The notes: generated by a model from the letters alone, not told the origin. 64,000 nucleotides of DNA from Chitinophaga nivalis (GCF_025989125.1 NZ_JAPDNR010000001.1:7180087-7244086), one strand, 5' to 3'; counted from the stretch's first letter, positions 9,007 to 18,253 are shown. Translations and numbers: made by a program.

Positions 9007-9975
9007 ATGGAAACGCAAGTAAAACCTCTATCCATTTCCCTGTCTGAGGCTGTCAAGTACGCCAAACATGTCAATCTCGCTGACATTATTTACAAACAGG
9101 CAGTAGCGCAGGAAGACAAGGCAACACAACAAAACCCTTCCCTACAGGCGTATGCCGCTATCTGCAACGACAGCACCTACCAATTGCTGGTAGACAAGGA
9201 CTTTTTGACAAATTACAAGGTATTGTATAATGTACAGATGAAAGAGAAGAGACAGGGGGTACAAAAGATACACCCGGTCTATTTCGGTTTTATAGCACAG
9301 CATAACGTCACCAAGGAATATGTGATCGCCATCCGGGGCACAGAAAGCTCTTTTGAATCCCATGCAGATAAGTATTTCGTTCCTACCTCTTTTCGGGAGT
9401 TTAGCAGCAGCCCATCTGTACCATCCGGCTTTTACGACCTTTATGAATCAGGCCAGATCATATTACCAGGTGGTACTGTCCATCAGATTACTCCCATCCC
9501 GATAACAACTGTGGCAGCCAATCCGGCAGCGATTATGAAAGATGCGCCCCATGTACGATCCGTACTTACTGGTCACAGCCTGGGCGCCGCGCTGATTACC
9601 TATTATGCTGCCGCTGTTTCTGTCGGACAAGGTAAAGATCTACACCTTTGCGTATATACTTACGCGTCACCCCTGACAGGCGATAGTACCTTTACCGGTA
9701 CGTTCAACCAGAACATTCCCCAAAGCTACCGGGTATATAACAAGCCGGATGTTGTTCCTGACCTTCCACAGTGGTTCGAAAACGGCAAAAACATCTATAC
9801 TCAGGTTGCCGGGGGCTTTCAGGTTGATTCATCCACTAACAAGAACGTAAGTACCGCCTTCGGATGTGCACACCAGCTACCCGTTTACCAGTATCTGCTT
9901 GAGGTACTCAATGGCAACGACAACCCCAATATCATCAACGCCGGTGGTGGTCAATGCAGGGCCAAAAAAAGCTAA
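9007..9975 (+). CDS. Class 3 lipase-family protein
   Basis: This 322-residue alpha/beta hydrolase is of the fungal-type class 3 lipase family, which hydrolyses acylglycerols or related esters. The nucleophile elbow is GHSLG with Ser191. The preceding strand carries the family's AIRGTESS oxyanion region. The aspartate is probably in NKPDVVPDLPQ and the histidine in GCAHQLPVYQYLL. There is no signal peptide, so it is predicted to be cytosolic or exported by another route. It is a single gene closed by a strong terminator. Confidence 0.85.
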   Translation: METQVKPLSISLSEAVKYAKHVNLADIIYKQAVAQEDKATQQNPSLQAYAAICNDSTYQLLVDKDFLTNYKVLYNVQMKEKRQGVQKIHPVYFGFIAQHNVTKEYVIAIRGTESSFESHADKYFVPTSFREFSSSPSVPSGFYDLYESGQIILPGGTVHQITPIPITTVAANPAAIMKDAPHVRSVLTGHSLGAALITYYAAAVSVGQGKDLHLCVYTYASPLTGDSTFTGTFNQNIPQSYRVYNKPDVVPDLPQWFENGKNIYTQVAGGFQVDSSTNKNVSTAFGCAHQLPVYQYLLEVLNGNDNPNIINAGGGQCRAKKS

Positions 9976-9981
9976 TAAAAG

Positions 9982-10020
9982 GGTACCGATGGCGATCTAT
10001 CGCCATCGGTACCTCCGTTT
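9982..10020 (+). terminator. Rho-independent terminator after lipase gene
   Basis: A perfect 14-bp stem (GGTACCGATGGCGA and complement) with a TCTA loop spans 9982-10013, 6 bp past the lipase stop, followed by a weak T tract. Confidence 0.75.
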
Positions 10021-10124
10021 CAGGAAATAGTTTTGTATAACGTGTTAGCCATAGGATCAATCAGGCGATAGATCTGGCGAGATCCCCTAAAGATAGCGGC
10101 GGCAATCCCCTCTCCCAATCTTCA

Positions 10125-11000
10125 CTATTGCTTGTTTTGCTTCACTTTTTTAAGGTACTCCTCTTCCAGGTCTTTCAATTCCGCATCATATTCCTTCCGA
10201 TCCATAAAAGCAGCAGGGTTATACTTGCTGCCGGGTTTGTGTTTGCTTTCAAGCCCAAACTGGCTGGCATGGGACGCCAACCAGATATCGAACGATAATT
10301 TTTTCATCGCATGCAGGGTATATGCGTAATCTTTGGCGATACCCGGATAGGCAGGAATATCATCAAAGCGTTTGCTGGTAACAATCGTAGGCATATTAGC
10401 TATCAGCACCCTATAGGAGCGACTGGCATCTTTTACATCAAACAAAAAACTAGACGACCCTTTGGTATGTCCCGGATGGTGCAGCATAACCAGCTGCATG
10501 CCCCCCAGCTTTATGGTATCACCATTGTGCAATACCCGGTCTACCTTTACTGGTGCAAAAAGACGCACCTTGCCCGCTTCCGAATAATCTGATAACCCGC
10601 CATCAGCTACTACGCCGGCATCTCCTTCGTTCACCATCATTTTAGCACCGGTTACAGCTTTTATGGCGGCCATTGCTCCCATGTGATCGTAATGTGCCTG
10701 GGTGTTTAACAATATTTTGGTATCGGCGAGTTTGAAGCCCAACGCTGCTATGCTTCTCTTAATCATAGACGCAGAGGCAGCCGCCCCTGTGTTGATCAGG
10801 ATATTACCCTGTGGGGTTACAATAAGATAGACCGCCAATTCAGCAGTGCCCACATAGTAAAGGTTCCCGGCAATCTGAAAGGGGGAATAGGGCTTATTCC
10901 ATTTGGCATTGGTAATTGCCGGTTCCACTACTTTCTGAGCAGACGCCCAAAAGGTAACCAATAATAAACAGGCTGACAGCAGGTATTTTTTTATAAACAT
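10125..11000 (-). CDS. Subclass B3 metallo-beta-lactamase, Gln-116 (GOB-like) variant
   Basis: This is a 291-residue periplasmic zinc hydrolase. I chose the ATG at 11000 because it gives a clean signal peptide (MFIKKYLLSACLLLVTFWAS, then AQ); an ATG at 11030 would add ten polar residues. The metal motif reads QAHYDH at residues 101-106, so the first zinc ligand, His116 in standard B3 numbering, is Gln. The other ligands are present: H103, D105, H106, H178 (HHPGHTKG) and H244 (ASHASQFG). The serine usual at position 221 appears as Met (ANMPT). The Gln116 and Met221 pattern is that of GOB enzymes from Elizabethkingia. Beta-lactam hydrolysis is expected but not shown by sequence alone. Confidence 0.9.
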   Translation of the reverse strand: MFIKKYLLSACLLLVTFWASAQKVVEPAITNAKWNKPYSPFQIAGNLYYVGTAELAVYLIVTPQGNILINTGAAASASMIKRSIAALGFKLADTKILLNTQAHYDHMGAMAAIKAVTGAKMMVNEGDAGVVADGGLSDYSEAGKVRLFAPVKVDRVLHNGDTIKLGGMQLVMLHHPGHTKGSSSFLFDVKDASRSYRVLIANMPTIVTSKRFDDIPAYPGIAKDYAYTLHAMKKLSFDIWLASHASQFGLESKHKPGSKYNPAAFMDRKEYDAELKDLEEEYLKKVKQNKQ

Positions 11001-11135
11001 ATATTGATGATGTTTTTCAAGACATGACATTGGATTCCGTATGCAGGTTTACTATAAATAAGAAAGTCCATACAATCGCTTCCCGGACGATTTTTTACAC
11101 CAGTCTAAGATACTACAACACCATCATCAAACACA

Positions 11136-12545
11136 CTAGCCTTTATTTTTTTTTGATGTATAAGGCCCAAATACTGCTTTCACCGGCATCGCAGCGCTGC
11201 TATCATCCAGTATGATAACATGATAGCTTTCTCCACCAGGACTAACCCTCACCACTATATGTCCCTGCTGGCTTTTATAGGCCCGATCAATCAATGGCCC
11301 GATCACCAGTTTATTAGCCTCCAGCATATTGGTAGCAAAAACATCCCGCTCTCCTTTGTAAATATGCTGGTTCATCACCCTTAATAACACTTCATGTCCG
11401 GGATGGTCTGCACTCCAGGTTTGTCCAATCCATACCCGGGGCTTAAATGCGCTGATCATCGATTCATTCACAGCATCCCTGTTACCATGATGATCCATCG
11501 TGGCAATGTCTACCTCTCCTACGGCTGTGGCTATAACGGTTTCCACATCGCGATAGGGACTATCCCCCTTGAAAACATTGCCGGTATTATCTCCGCCGGT
11601 ATAATACCGGAAAGGACCATAATTAATGGTAAACGCCAAGCTCAGGCTATTTTCATCCGGCCATGTGGAGCGGTCTGCCGGAATCGGTTCCGGGAAATGA
11701 GCTACCACACTGGTATCCTTTCCGGTCCAGATCCATTGACTGGATTTTACATTCCTGACATAGAACTGTGGATACGCTTGCTGTTTTTTCAATAAGGTGA
11801 TCTGTTGCCTGCTACCTGCCTTTAATGGCACCACCCTTAATCCCTGATCTATTTTTTCCGTGATACAGTCGAAGTAGTTTTTTGTGGTATTTTCAAATAC
11901 CGTTAAATCGCTGCTGTTGCGGGATACCACCGTTTTAATGTCATTGGGATAATAGTGGCCCCGGTCTATCAATGTTTTTACGGGTATCAGGTCCATCACA
12001 CCGGTTATACCTGTCAGCCTGAATTTTCCGGAAGATGACCAGGGCGCCTCCGGATACCAGGCCCCGTAATGATCATCATGAAAATGCGTAATCATGGCAT
12101 AATCGATAGCCAGCTGATTCTTCACAGGGGCTACCTGCCGGATGTAGTTCACAATCCATTCATAAGGCTTCTTTGAAGTATCGGGTTTAACAGTCGTAAA
12201 CCGGCCGGCAGGTGTCTTCTTATCCCGGGGAAACAGTTCCCCGGCATCCACGAGCATGGTCGTACCATCCGGAAAAACGGCATACATGGCATTTCCTTTA
12301 CCAGTATTGATGTGATGCAGATCGAGGTAACCTTCTTTCCAGGCAGGCAAAGGGTCTCCCGGCTTAAACACCTGCGCATGGATCGTTCCGCAAATAAGTA
12401 AGCCGGTCAATAGCAGGTAATATATCTTATTCCTGTTTCTTTTGATCCCGTAAATCTTTCCTGTGGTAATTACCTGGTTTTCGTTTATCCCTTCCTGTGA
12501 TGGAAGACAATCGTCATTCCCGAAAAATTTCTTACAGCAATTCAT
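11136..12545 (-). CDS. Exported MBL-fold metallohydrolase, ComEC C-terminal-like
   Basis: A 469-residue protein with an N-terminal hydrophobic export segment (about 40-58, IYYLLLTGLLICGTIHAQ) after an unusually long polar start. The metallo-beta-lactamase fold follows, with HFHDDH as metal motif, the initial LVDAG strand and later TGGD and DHHGN motifs. The overall pattern (small-molecule or nucleic-acid MBL with YTGGDN) is that of the ComEC/Rec2 C-terminal hydrolase group rather than of beta-lactamases. The substrate is unknown. The only in-frame ATG before the hydrophobic segment is the one used. It lies upstream of the B3 lactamase gene in the same direction, 135 bp away. Confidence 0.8.
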   Translation of the reverse strand: MNCCKKFFGNDDCLPSQEGINENQVITTGKIYGIKRNRNKIYYLLLTGLLICGTIHAQVFKPGDPLPAWKEGYLDLHHINTGKGNAMYAVFPDGTTMLVDAGELFPRDKKTPAGRFTTVKPDTSKKPYEWIVNYIRQVAPVKNQLAIDYAMITHFHDDHYGAWYPEAPWSSSGKFRLTGITGVMDLIPVKTLIDRGHYYPNDIKTVVSRNSSDLTVFENTTKNYFDCITEKIDQGLRVVPLKAGSRQQITLLKKQQAYPQFYVRNVKSSQWIWTGKDTSVVAHFPEPIPADRSTWPDENSLSLAFTINYGPFRYYTGGDNTGNVFKGDSPYRDVETVIATAVGEVDIATMDHHGNRDAVNESMISAFKPRVWIGQTWSADHPGHEVLLRVMNQHIYKGERDVFATNMLEANKLVIGPLIDRAYKSQQGHIVVRVSPGGESYHVIILDDSSAAMPVKAVFGPYTSKKNKG

Positions 12546-12768
12546 AATAGGTATTTGTGCGATTTAGACACTAAAGTGGAATACAGTACTAATTTTCGTT
12601 GCGTTGCCAGCATAAAAATGCCGCCGCCATACAGCTATCGCGTGATGATTTTTTCTATTCAGCCACCACAATACCAACAACCATTACCTCAGTTGACAGC
12701 ATAGCCTTATAAAGGTGACAGATAAATTCCCATTAAGTGACAGTTATGTTGGGGACTTTCCCTTTTTA

Positions 12769-13194
12769 TCAATCCATCTCTTTGTTGTATAGGTTTTCCT
12801 CCAGGTAGCTGGTATTTCCTTTTATGAAAGCCTGCAGGCAGGAAAACGCAAAAGGCGTGTCCATACCATCCATTTGTGTAGCAAACCTGGGATTGAGTAC
12901 GTCTTTTTTCTTAAAAAATCCTTTCCGCTCCATCCTGGGGCGCATATATCCTATTCCTACAAGGCCCCACAAACATCCGGAGATACAAAGCGTTTCTTCC
13001 TCCCCAAGGTAGTTTCGCCGTTTTATTTCAAAGAAGTAAAACGGATTTTCCGGACTGCTGCCAGTGGCTTCAATCTGCTTATAAAGGTCTTCCCAGTTGA
13101 TACCCTGGTATAAGGTCATGGCTTTTTCGCTATCGCAGCCGGGATAAGCAACCGGATGGCGGGTAAATGGAGATTGTATGCTTATTTCGTACAT
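12769..13194 (-). CDS. Hypothetical protein, 141 residues
   Basis: A soluble 141-residue protein with no signal peptide and no recognised family. It is rich in aromatic residues and has a central GCLWGLVGIGYMRPR hydrophobic patch. Short acidic cytosolic proteins of this kind are often immunity-like or orphan genes in Bacteroidota, but no partner toxin is adjacent, so that is only a possibility. Confidence 0.6.
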   Translation of the reverse strand: MYEISIQSPFTRHPVAYPGCDSEKAMTLYQGINWEDLYKQIEATGSSPENPFYFFEIKRRNYLGEEETLCISGCLWGLVGIGYMRPRMERKGFFKKKDVLNPRFATQMDGMDTPFAFSCLQAFIKGNTSYLEENLYNKEMD

Positions 13195-13361
13195 ATACAG
13201 TTCATTCCGTGCAATACAGGTAAAATATGGGCGTTTATCTTCCCAGGTATGATATTAGGCAATATTTTTGAGTACTGCGGGTAGTATAGTGATGTGTGGT
13301 AGCAGTACCTAAAAAACAACTACTGAAATCAGGATTAAATAAATCAAGAAAAAGCGAGGAA

Positions 13362-14105
13362 ATGAGCAAATTCAGGGTATACTGTGTGCAAGTGATTTTT
13401 ACTGTTTTACTGCTGATAAACGGCTTTCCGGCGGTTTCTCAAATGCAGGCAGACACAGCTCAAAAGACGGTTTATCTTTTCAGTGGTATCGGGGCAGATT
13501 CCAGCATATTCATGAACCTGACACTCCCTGGCTACCACAAAGTTTACATCACCTGGATACCGGCGTTGCCTCATGAGTCATTAACACAATATGCCGGCAG
13601 GATAAAAAGCCAGATTACGGTCGATAGTCCCTATATTATCGGACTTTCTTTTGGTGGTATTGCGGCAGTGGAAGTATCCAAACAGATCACGGTCAAAAAA
13701 ATGGTGCTGATTTCTTCCGTCCGGACAAAAAGTGAATTGAACCGGGTCCAGTTTTTCTTCATGAAAATAGGGTTGTATCGCATTATTCCCAGCTCGTTGA
13801 TCAAACGCACCAACTTCCTTACCTATCGTTATTTTGGCGCCCGGTCGCCGGAAGATAAAAAGGCATTGACAAAATTATTACAGGATACAGATGTGACCTT
13901 CTTTCGCTGGGCATTGAAAGCGCTGTCTTATTGGGATAACAACAAAGCACCCGACCGGACGATTCAGATACATGGCACGGCCGACCGGGTTATCAGCAGC
14001 AGGCTGGTACATCCGGAGTATCGCATTAAAGGTGGAGGGCACCTGATGGTGTTAGATAAAGCGGATACGATTAGTCATATTATTACGCATTATTTCGGAG
14101 AGTAA
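13362..14105 (+). CDS. Exported alpha/beta hydrolase
   Basis: A 247-residue protein starting at the ATG at 13362, which has an AGGA-type site just upstream and gives a signal peptide (VIFTVLLLINGFPAVSQ). A longer frame from a GTG at 13296 adds a lysine-rich stretch and is less likely. The nucleophile elbow is GLSFGG, and the C-terminal catalytic histidine is in GGGHLMVLD. An aspartate probably lies in HGTADRVI. The family is broad (esterase, lipase, carboxylesterase); the substrate cannot be named. Confidence 0.8.
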   Translation: MSKFRVYCVQVIFTVLLLINGFPAVSQMQADTAQKTVYLFSGIGADSSIFMNLTLPGYHKVYITWIPALPHESLTQYAGRIKSQITVDSPYIIGLSFGGIAAVEVSKQITVKKMVLISSVRTKSELNRVQFFFMKIGLYRIIPSSLIKRTNFLTYRYFGARSPEDKKALTKLLQDTDVTFFRWALKALSYWDNNKAPDRTIQIHGTADRVISSRLVHPEYRIKGGGHLMVLDKADTISHIITHYFGE

Positions 14106-14115
14106 TGGGCGTAAG

Positions 14116-14559
14116 CTATTCCATATTTACAATCGTTGCCTGTCTTGCCACGAGCCGCCAGTGATCCTTTTCTTTCATCCATATATTGGTATATTGTCTT
14201 GTTACCTTTTTACCCGCATGTGCGGTGGCTTTCTCCGGCGTTACGATTTCCTTGCCCATTGCTATGGCAATATTCTCCACCACCGTTACCCGATCCACAA
14301 TTCTTTCAACGGTCGCATAATCTATTTTTCCTTCCCTGATGAAGGTCAATATTTCCGGCACCGTTACAATCTGGCCATAAGGGTTGTTAACGACGAAATG
14401 TTTCGACCAGATCTGCAGCAACGTAGCAGTATCGGAGTGATGTACAGCCGCCAGCTCCCGTTGTTCCAGCTGTCGGATTGTTTTTTCTGTATTGGACTGA
14501 CTATAGGAAGATACCTGTATGAGGGCGAGAAAAACAAGGATTAATAATGTCTTTTCCAT
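14116..14559 (-). CDS. Secreted SnoaL/NTF2-like (DUF4440-type) protein
   Basis: A 147-residue protein with a signal peptide (MEKTLLILVFLALIQVSSYS) and a single NTF2-like cone fold. The helix RQLEQRELAAVHHSDTATL, the central IWSKHFVVNNPYG and the terminal DHWRLVARQATIV match the DUF4440/SnoaL pattern. These domains bind small ligands or act as isomerase-like enzymes; no catalytic residue can be assigned here. It converges with the preceding hydrolase, with 10 bp between the stops. Confidence 0.8.
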   Translation of the reverse strand: MEKTLLILVFLALIQVSSYSQSNTEKTIRQLEQRELAAVHHSDTATLLQIWSKHFVVNNPYGQIVTVPEILTFIREGKIDYATVERIVDRVTVVENIAIAMGKEIVTPEKATAHAGKKVTRQYTNIWMKEKDHWRLVARQATIVNME

Positions 14560-14670
14560 TATAAGTGATTTTGATTTTCAATAGATCCCGGATATTGCCG
14601 TTGTTTAAAAATATTTATTTCTCCGGCTTGTTGCAAAGAAAGTACATAATCTTGTCTGTCTGATGAAATA

Positions 14671-14704
14671 TACCTTCAGGTAATTAACTTACCTTAGGGT
14701 AATT
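14671..14704. promoter_or_regulatory. Paired dyad operator upstream of second HxlR gene
   Basis: Two repeats, TACCTTCAGGTAATT (14671-14685) and TACCTTAGGGTAATT (14690-14704), start 19 bp apart and end 12 bp before the HxlR start codon. Each is a near-palindrome with the TACCT..AGGTA core also found at the other HxlR locus (6146-6179). Autoregulation is inferred. Confidence 0.6.
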
Positions 14705-14716
14705 AAAGGATTTAAC

Positions 14717-15127
14717 ATGGCTTCAAAGGAAACATTGGCCGGTTGTCCGGTACAACATGCATTGCAGTACATCAGCGGTAAATGGCAAATGGGGATCCTC
14801 TGGCAACTGCGGCAGGGGCCTATCCGGTTTAACGCCCTCAAAGATACCTTCCCAGGCCTCAGTGAAAAGGTCTTAACCGAAAATCTTAAATTTTTTGAAG
14901 AAAAAGGAATTGTAGAGAAGCAGTCCTTTCCTTCCGTTCCGCCTAAAGTGGAATATCAACTCACCGCAGACGGGCAGACTCTGTTACCCGTTATTGAAAA
15001 GGTCATCCGTTGGGGGTATACACATTTACAGGAAGAAAAAGTGCAAAGGGATACCTTACATACGCCATCAGTTGTCATGAATGAGCTGGAGCAGGCATCC
15101 AATTCATCAGATCAAACAGGTGTGTGA
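14717..15127 (+). CDS. HxlR-family winged-helix regulator
   Basis: A 136-residue HxlR protein with the canonical start CPVQHALQYISGKWQMGILW, recognition region GLSEKVLTENLKFFEE and wing PPKVEYQLTADGQTL. Cys10 aligns with the redox-active N-terminal cysteine of YodB/HypR/QorR regulators. No enzyme gene is adjacent in the same direction, so the target besides itself is unknown. The operator resembles that of the HxlR gene at 5668-6102, so the two regulators may cross-bind. Confidence 0.88.
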   Translation: MASKETLAGCPVQHALQYISGKWQMGILWQLRQGPIRFNALKDTFPGLSEKVLTENLKFFEEKGIVEKQSFPSVPPKVEYQLTADGQTLLPVIEKVIRWGYTHLQEEKVQRDTLHTPSVVMNELEQASNSSDQTGV

Positions 15128-15357
15128 ATATTATTGTCCGCTCATTCATCCAACAGATAGCACCTACTATTTACCAGTATAATTTTTTGATTAATCAGCA
15201 GATTTCGGGAAACAATTGCTTATTGAAATTTGTATGGATGAGATAAACTTGCTGCATAATAAACAAACACCTGCAACAGCCCTTGTGGCGTTAGTATCAT
15301 CCTATTTTTCTACATGCCTCAAAAAATTAATTTAATAAATTTCCGCAACTCATCAAT

Positions 15358-16299
15358 ATGGGCATAGACCAGGAAATCACTTATCTGATTTCGAATGATT
15401 TTCCATACCATCAGCTCATCTGTAGTGCTTCCGGTCCGGAATACGCACGGGACATGGGCTGGTCTTTTGATACGCTATCAAACATATCTCACTACGAAAA
15501 TAAAATCTGTGTGATTGATAACCGGATTATCGAAAGTGAATGTTTGTTACTGCATCAGTACCTTAGAGAAAACGCACATCGAAAATTTATGTTTGTCATC
15601 ATAGACCCCTATCGCGAAGCATGCGTCAATCATTACTATTATGAATTAATGGAAAACGTTTATCACCTGCCCAATGTTTTATATCTCACTAAATATAACG
15701 CCACCGAATGGGCCCTCGATCTGGATCCTGCACAACGAAAGACCACCTGGATCCCTTATCCATATGATATTTCCCGGGAAATAAATACAGATTCCCTTAA
15801 TAACCGGAAAAGCAAGATTATCTTTTCAGGTGCCTTACTTCACGGCATTTACCCGCTGCGGTCTGCCTTTCTTAAAAAGAACATACATGCCGGAAATGAA
15901 CATCTTATTGATTGGCTGAAACATCCCGGACATGAAGATGATGGAGATATCATGCAACATGACGTTATTAAGGAAAGCTATTTAACTTTTCTGTCCCAAT
16001 ACAAATTTATGTTTCTTTGCCCTTCCAGATGTCAGCTTGAATTTCTGAAATTCCGGGAATGTGCGTATGCAGGATGTGTTCCTGTAGGACAACTGCCGAC
16101 AAGTATGTTGTCAGCGGTAAATATATTTAAATGGGATGATTCGGTGTCATCAGCACAGCTCACAAAGCTACTCGCTACAGACAGTAGCCAGCTCCTGCCT
16201 ATTGTTCAGCAATATAGGCGTTTCTTTAGGGAAGAAAGAACGCCTGCCAAATTAAATAAACAGTTAGCTGAATTTCTAAAAGTACAGGAATGGATATAG
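15358..16299 (+). CDS. Putative GT-B-type glycosyltransferase-like protein
   Basis: A 313-residue cytosolic protein. Residues about 215-250 (SQYKFMFLCPSRCQLEF, then ECAYAGCVPVG) resemble the C-terminal donor-binding region of glycosyltransferases related to the CgeB/Glyco_trans_1_2 group, where a similar KxxE-AxxxGxxPV pattern occurs. The N-terminal half shows alternating strands and helices compatible with a Rossmann-like domain but no decisive motif. It is a lone gene with no polysaccharide genes around it. The assignment is tentative. Confidence 0.5.
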   Translation: MGIDQEITYLISNDFPYHQLICSASGPEYARDMGWSFDTLSNISHYENKICVIDNRIIESECLLLHQYLRENAHRKFMFVIIDPYREACVNHYYYELMENVYHLPNVLYLTKYNATEWALDLDPAQRKTTWIPYPYDISREINTDSLNNRKSKIIFSGALLHGIYPLRSAFLKKNIHAGNEHLIDWLKHPGHEDDGDIMQHDVIKESYLTFLSQYKFMFLCPSRCQLEFLKFRECAYAGCVPVGQLPTSMLSAVNIFKWDDSVSSAQLTKLLATDSSQLLPIVQQYRRFFREERTPAKLNKQLAEFLKVQEWI

Positions 16300-16409
16300 C
16301 TCGGTCGGGATCTTCCCTTTTTTCTTCAATCCGGCTACCATTCTATGATATTTACCTTCAAAATCCTTTACTGGCTATAATTCAGACACCCTGTCTGCAA
16401 AGAAAAAAA

Positions 16410-16447
16410 CAGCTTCAAATCGTTTGACCCGAAGCCGGTTTTTTATT
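16410..16447. terminator. Bidirectional terminator between convergent genes
   Basis: A 7-bp stem (CAGCTTC / GAAGCCG with one wobble pair) and 14-base loop is flanked by AAAAAAA on the left and TTTTTTATTT on the right, so it can act on both strands between the glycosyltransferase-like gene and the esterase gene. Confidence 0.55.
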
Positions 16448-16517
16448 TAAAACTTTTGAGCATTACACGGAACAACACAACACTGCAGCAACGGCCAATG
16501 CCAGGCATTCAAATGCC

Positions 16518-17507
16518 TTACTTCAAAATATGCGTCAACTTATTAAATACATCTCCCGCTTCCGGCATAGGCAGGAAAATCCAGGCATGATACATTTGCT
16601 GGTATTCATAATAATCGACGGCCTGTTTTTTTTCTTTTAACAATGCTACCAGCTTTCTGGCATCGGGCAATACCACCTCGTGGGTACCCGCAAATAAATG
16701 AATAGGGGCTAACCCTTCCAACGTACCATATATCGGACTAATCCTATAATCATCAACAGGCGTGTCTGCTGCATAAATGGCGATCGATTTGCGCACACCG
16801 TTAATATCAATATAGGGATCATACTTGTCAATAACCGGAATGTCGGGGTTTTGCATGGTACCATCCAGCAAAGGCGATAATAAAATGATGGTAGCGGGTT
16901 GGCCCATCTGATGGTTCCGGACATATTGCGCCAGCGAAAAAGCCAGTCCGCCACCTGCAGAAAAGCCCATCAATACTACCTTTTCATGACCTACCCGCCG
17001 TACCAGTTCTTCATAGGCAGGCACCACCATGCTAAATACATCTTTGTAATTGCTGGCAGGTACCAGCGGATAGTCGGGTACCACCACTCCTACATCCGTA
17101 TGTTGAACAATCCTGTTTAAAAAGGTCCAGTCGTATTTTGTAATATTCGATACAAAGCCTCCTCCGTGCAGGAAAAATATATAACGCTGCGGCGTACTGT
17201 TCTTTTTCTTTAGTTCCCAGATCGTTCTGCCGTTGGGAGAGGTCCGGTATAGGACATCACACTGGCTTTTTACTTTCTCCGGTATACTGGCAGCTTTGTG
17301 GAATTTACTGAAATCTCCGGTGCTGAACTCTTTTTCGATTTTTGTTTTTATACCCGCCATGCGAATGATTGCACGGTAAATGCGGCTTTTGAAACTTGGT
17401 CTTTCCATATAATAATAATTAGTATCCTGCGTCACTCCATAAGCGGCGTATGAAGTAGCAAACGTCCATAAAATAATCAGCGATAAACATATCTTTACCA
17501 TTGCCAT
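16518..17507 (-). CDS. Exported HSL-type alpha/beta hydrolase (esterase)
   Basis: A 329-residue esterase of the hormone-sensitive-lipase family. HGGGF supplies the oxyanion hole and GFSAGGG the serine elbow; the aspartate and histidine probably lie in the C-terminal GTHEVVLPDA and MYHAWIF segments. Start ATG 17507 gives a signal sequence (MVKICLSLIILWTFATSYA); an earlier TTG start lies inside a hairpin and is unlikely. The preceding Crp/Fnr-type gene ends 72 bp upstream in the same direction, so both may be co-transcribed and the regulator may act on this unit. Confidence 0.83.
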   Translation of the reverse strand: MAMVKICLSLIILWTFATSYAAYGVTQDTNYYYMERPSFKSRIYRAIIRMAGIKTKIEKEFSTGDFSKFHKAASIPEKVKSQCDVLYRTSPNGRTIWELKKKNSTPQRYIFFLHGGGFVSNITKYDWTFLNRIVQHTDVGVVVPDYPLVPASNYKDVFSMVVPAYEELVRRVGHEKVVLMGFSAGGGLAFSLAQYVRNHQMGQPATIILLSPLLDGTMQNPDIPVIDKYDPYIDINGVRKSIAIYAADTPVDDYRISPIYGTLEGLAPIHLFAGTHEVVLPDARKLVALLKEKKQAVDYYEYQQMYHAWIFLPMPEAGDVFNKLTHILK

Positions 17508-17548
17508 ACTGTTTGTTAAGGCAAATGTAAATGCAGCAGGAAGGCGAT

Positions 17549-17568
17549 TTTTTAGCAAATGCTAAAAA
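17549..17568 (-). terminator. Short hairpin between Crp-type gene and esterase gene
   Basis: A 9-bp A/T-rich stem (TTTTTAGCA / TGCTAAAAA) with a 2-base loop sits just after the stop of the regulator gene. It could act as a weak terminator or attenuator, giving lower esterase expression than regulator expression. Confidence 0.4.
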
Positions 17569-17578
17569 GTAGCAGGAG

Positions 17579-18139
17579 TCAGATTTGTGCCCGCATACGG
17601 CTCAATGTTACGGGCGACATGCCCAGAAAGGAAGCGATGGAGGAGAGTGACGCCCTTTGCAGGATAAAGGGATGCCGGGAAATGAGTTTACGGTAACGTT
17701 CTAATGCATTGTCGAATTGAAGCGATAACGCTCTTTCTTCCAAAGCCAGATAGTACTTTTCCATCAGGAGGCGGTACAGGTTAAACAGATCCGGGTGTTC
17801 CTGACAGCGTTGAACAAATGTGACATAGTTTATTTTCAACAGCACAGCATCTTCCAATATCTCCACATTCTCATTACTACCGGTTTTTGTAAACAGGGAA
17901 TAGGTAGAAGTGATAATATCGTTCTCCCGGGCGAACAATGTGGTAATGTCCTTATCGTCTATCAAGGAAAATATCCGTATAAATCCTTTTTCAATAATAT
18001 AGAAATGTTCAACGCGTTGCCCCTGCTTTATCAACAGGGAGCCTTTAGCGGCATTCATATAGACGACATGCCTGTTGAGCAGCTCAACAGCTTCGGCAGA
18101 CAAACCTGCCATTTTGATTATATGATCCAATGCAGTCAT
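17579..18139 (-). CDS. Crp/Fnr-family transcriptional regulator
   Basis: A 186-residue protein with a cyclic-nucleotide-binding-like beta barrel (GSLLIKQGQRVEHFYIIEKG, then IRIFSLID) and a short C-terminal helix-turn-helix ending SLSSIASFLGMSPVTLSRMR. The abbreviated HTH is normal for the many Bacteroidota Crp-like regulators. There is no Fnr-type iron-sulfur cysteine cluster and no clear cAMP-binding signature, so the effector is unknown. I prefer the ATG at 18139 to a TTG one codon earlier. Confidence 0.85.
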   Translation of the reverse strand: MTALDHIIKMAGLSAEAVELLNRHVVYMNAAKGSLLIKQGQRVEHFYIIEKGFIRIFSLIDDKDITTLFARENDIITSTYSLFTKTGSNENVEILEDAVLLKINYVTFVQRCQEHPDLFNLYRLLMEKYYLALEERALSLQFDNALERYRKLISRHPFILQRASLSSIASFLGMSPVTLSRMRAQI

Positions 18140-18253
18140 CAATTTTCTATATAATCAGCCAAAGATAAGCCTGGCTTATAGAAAATAAAATAGTTTTCAT
18201 ATGAAGCCGGTTCGTTCCATGCCAGCATAGGAATACTGCCTCCCTACAAAATA

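Noticed and set aside
12700..12760. Two GTGACAG repeats as a possible regulator site
   Set aside because: Short, imperfect and without a clear partner gene; likely chance.
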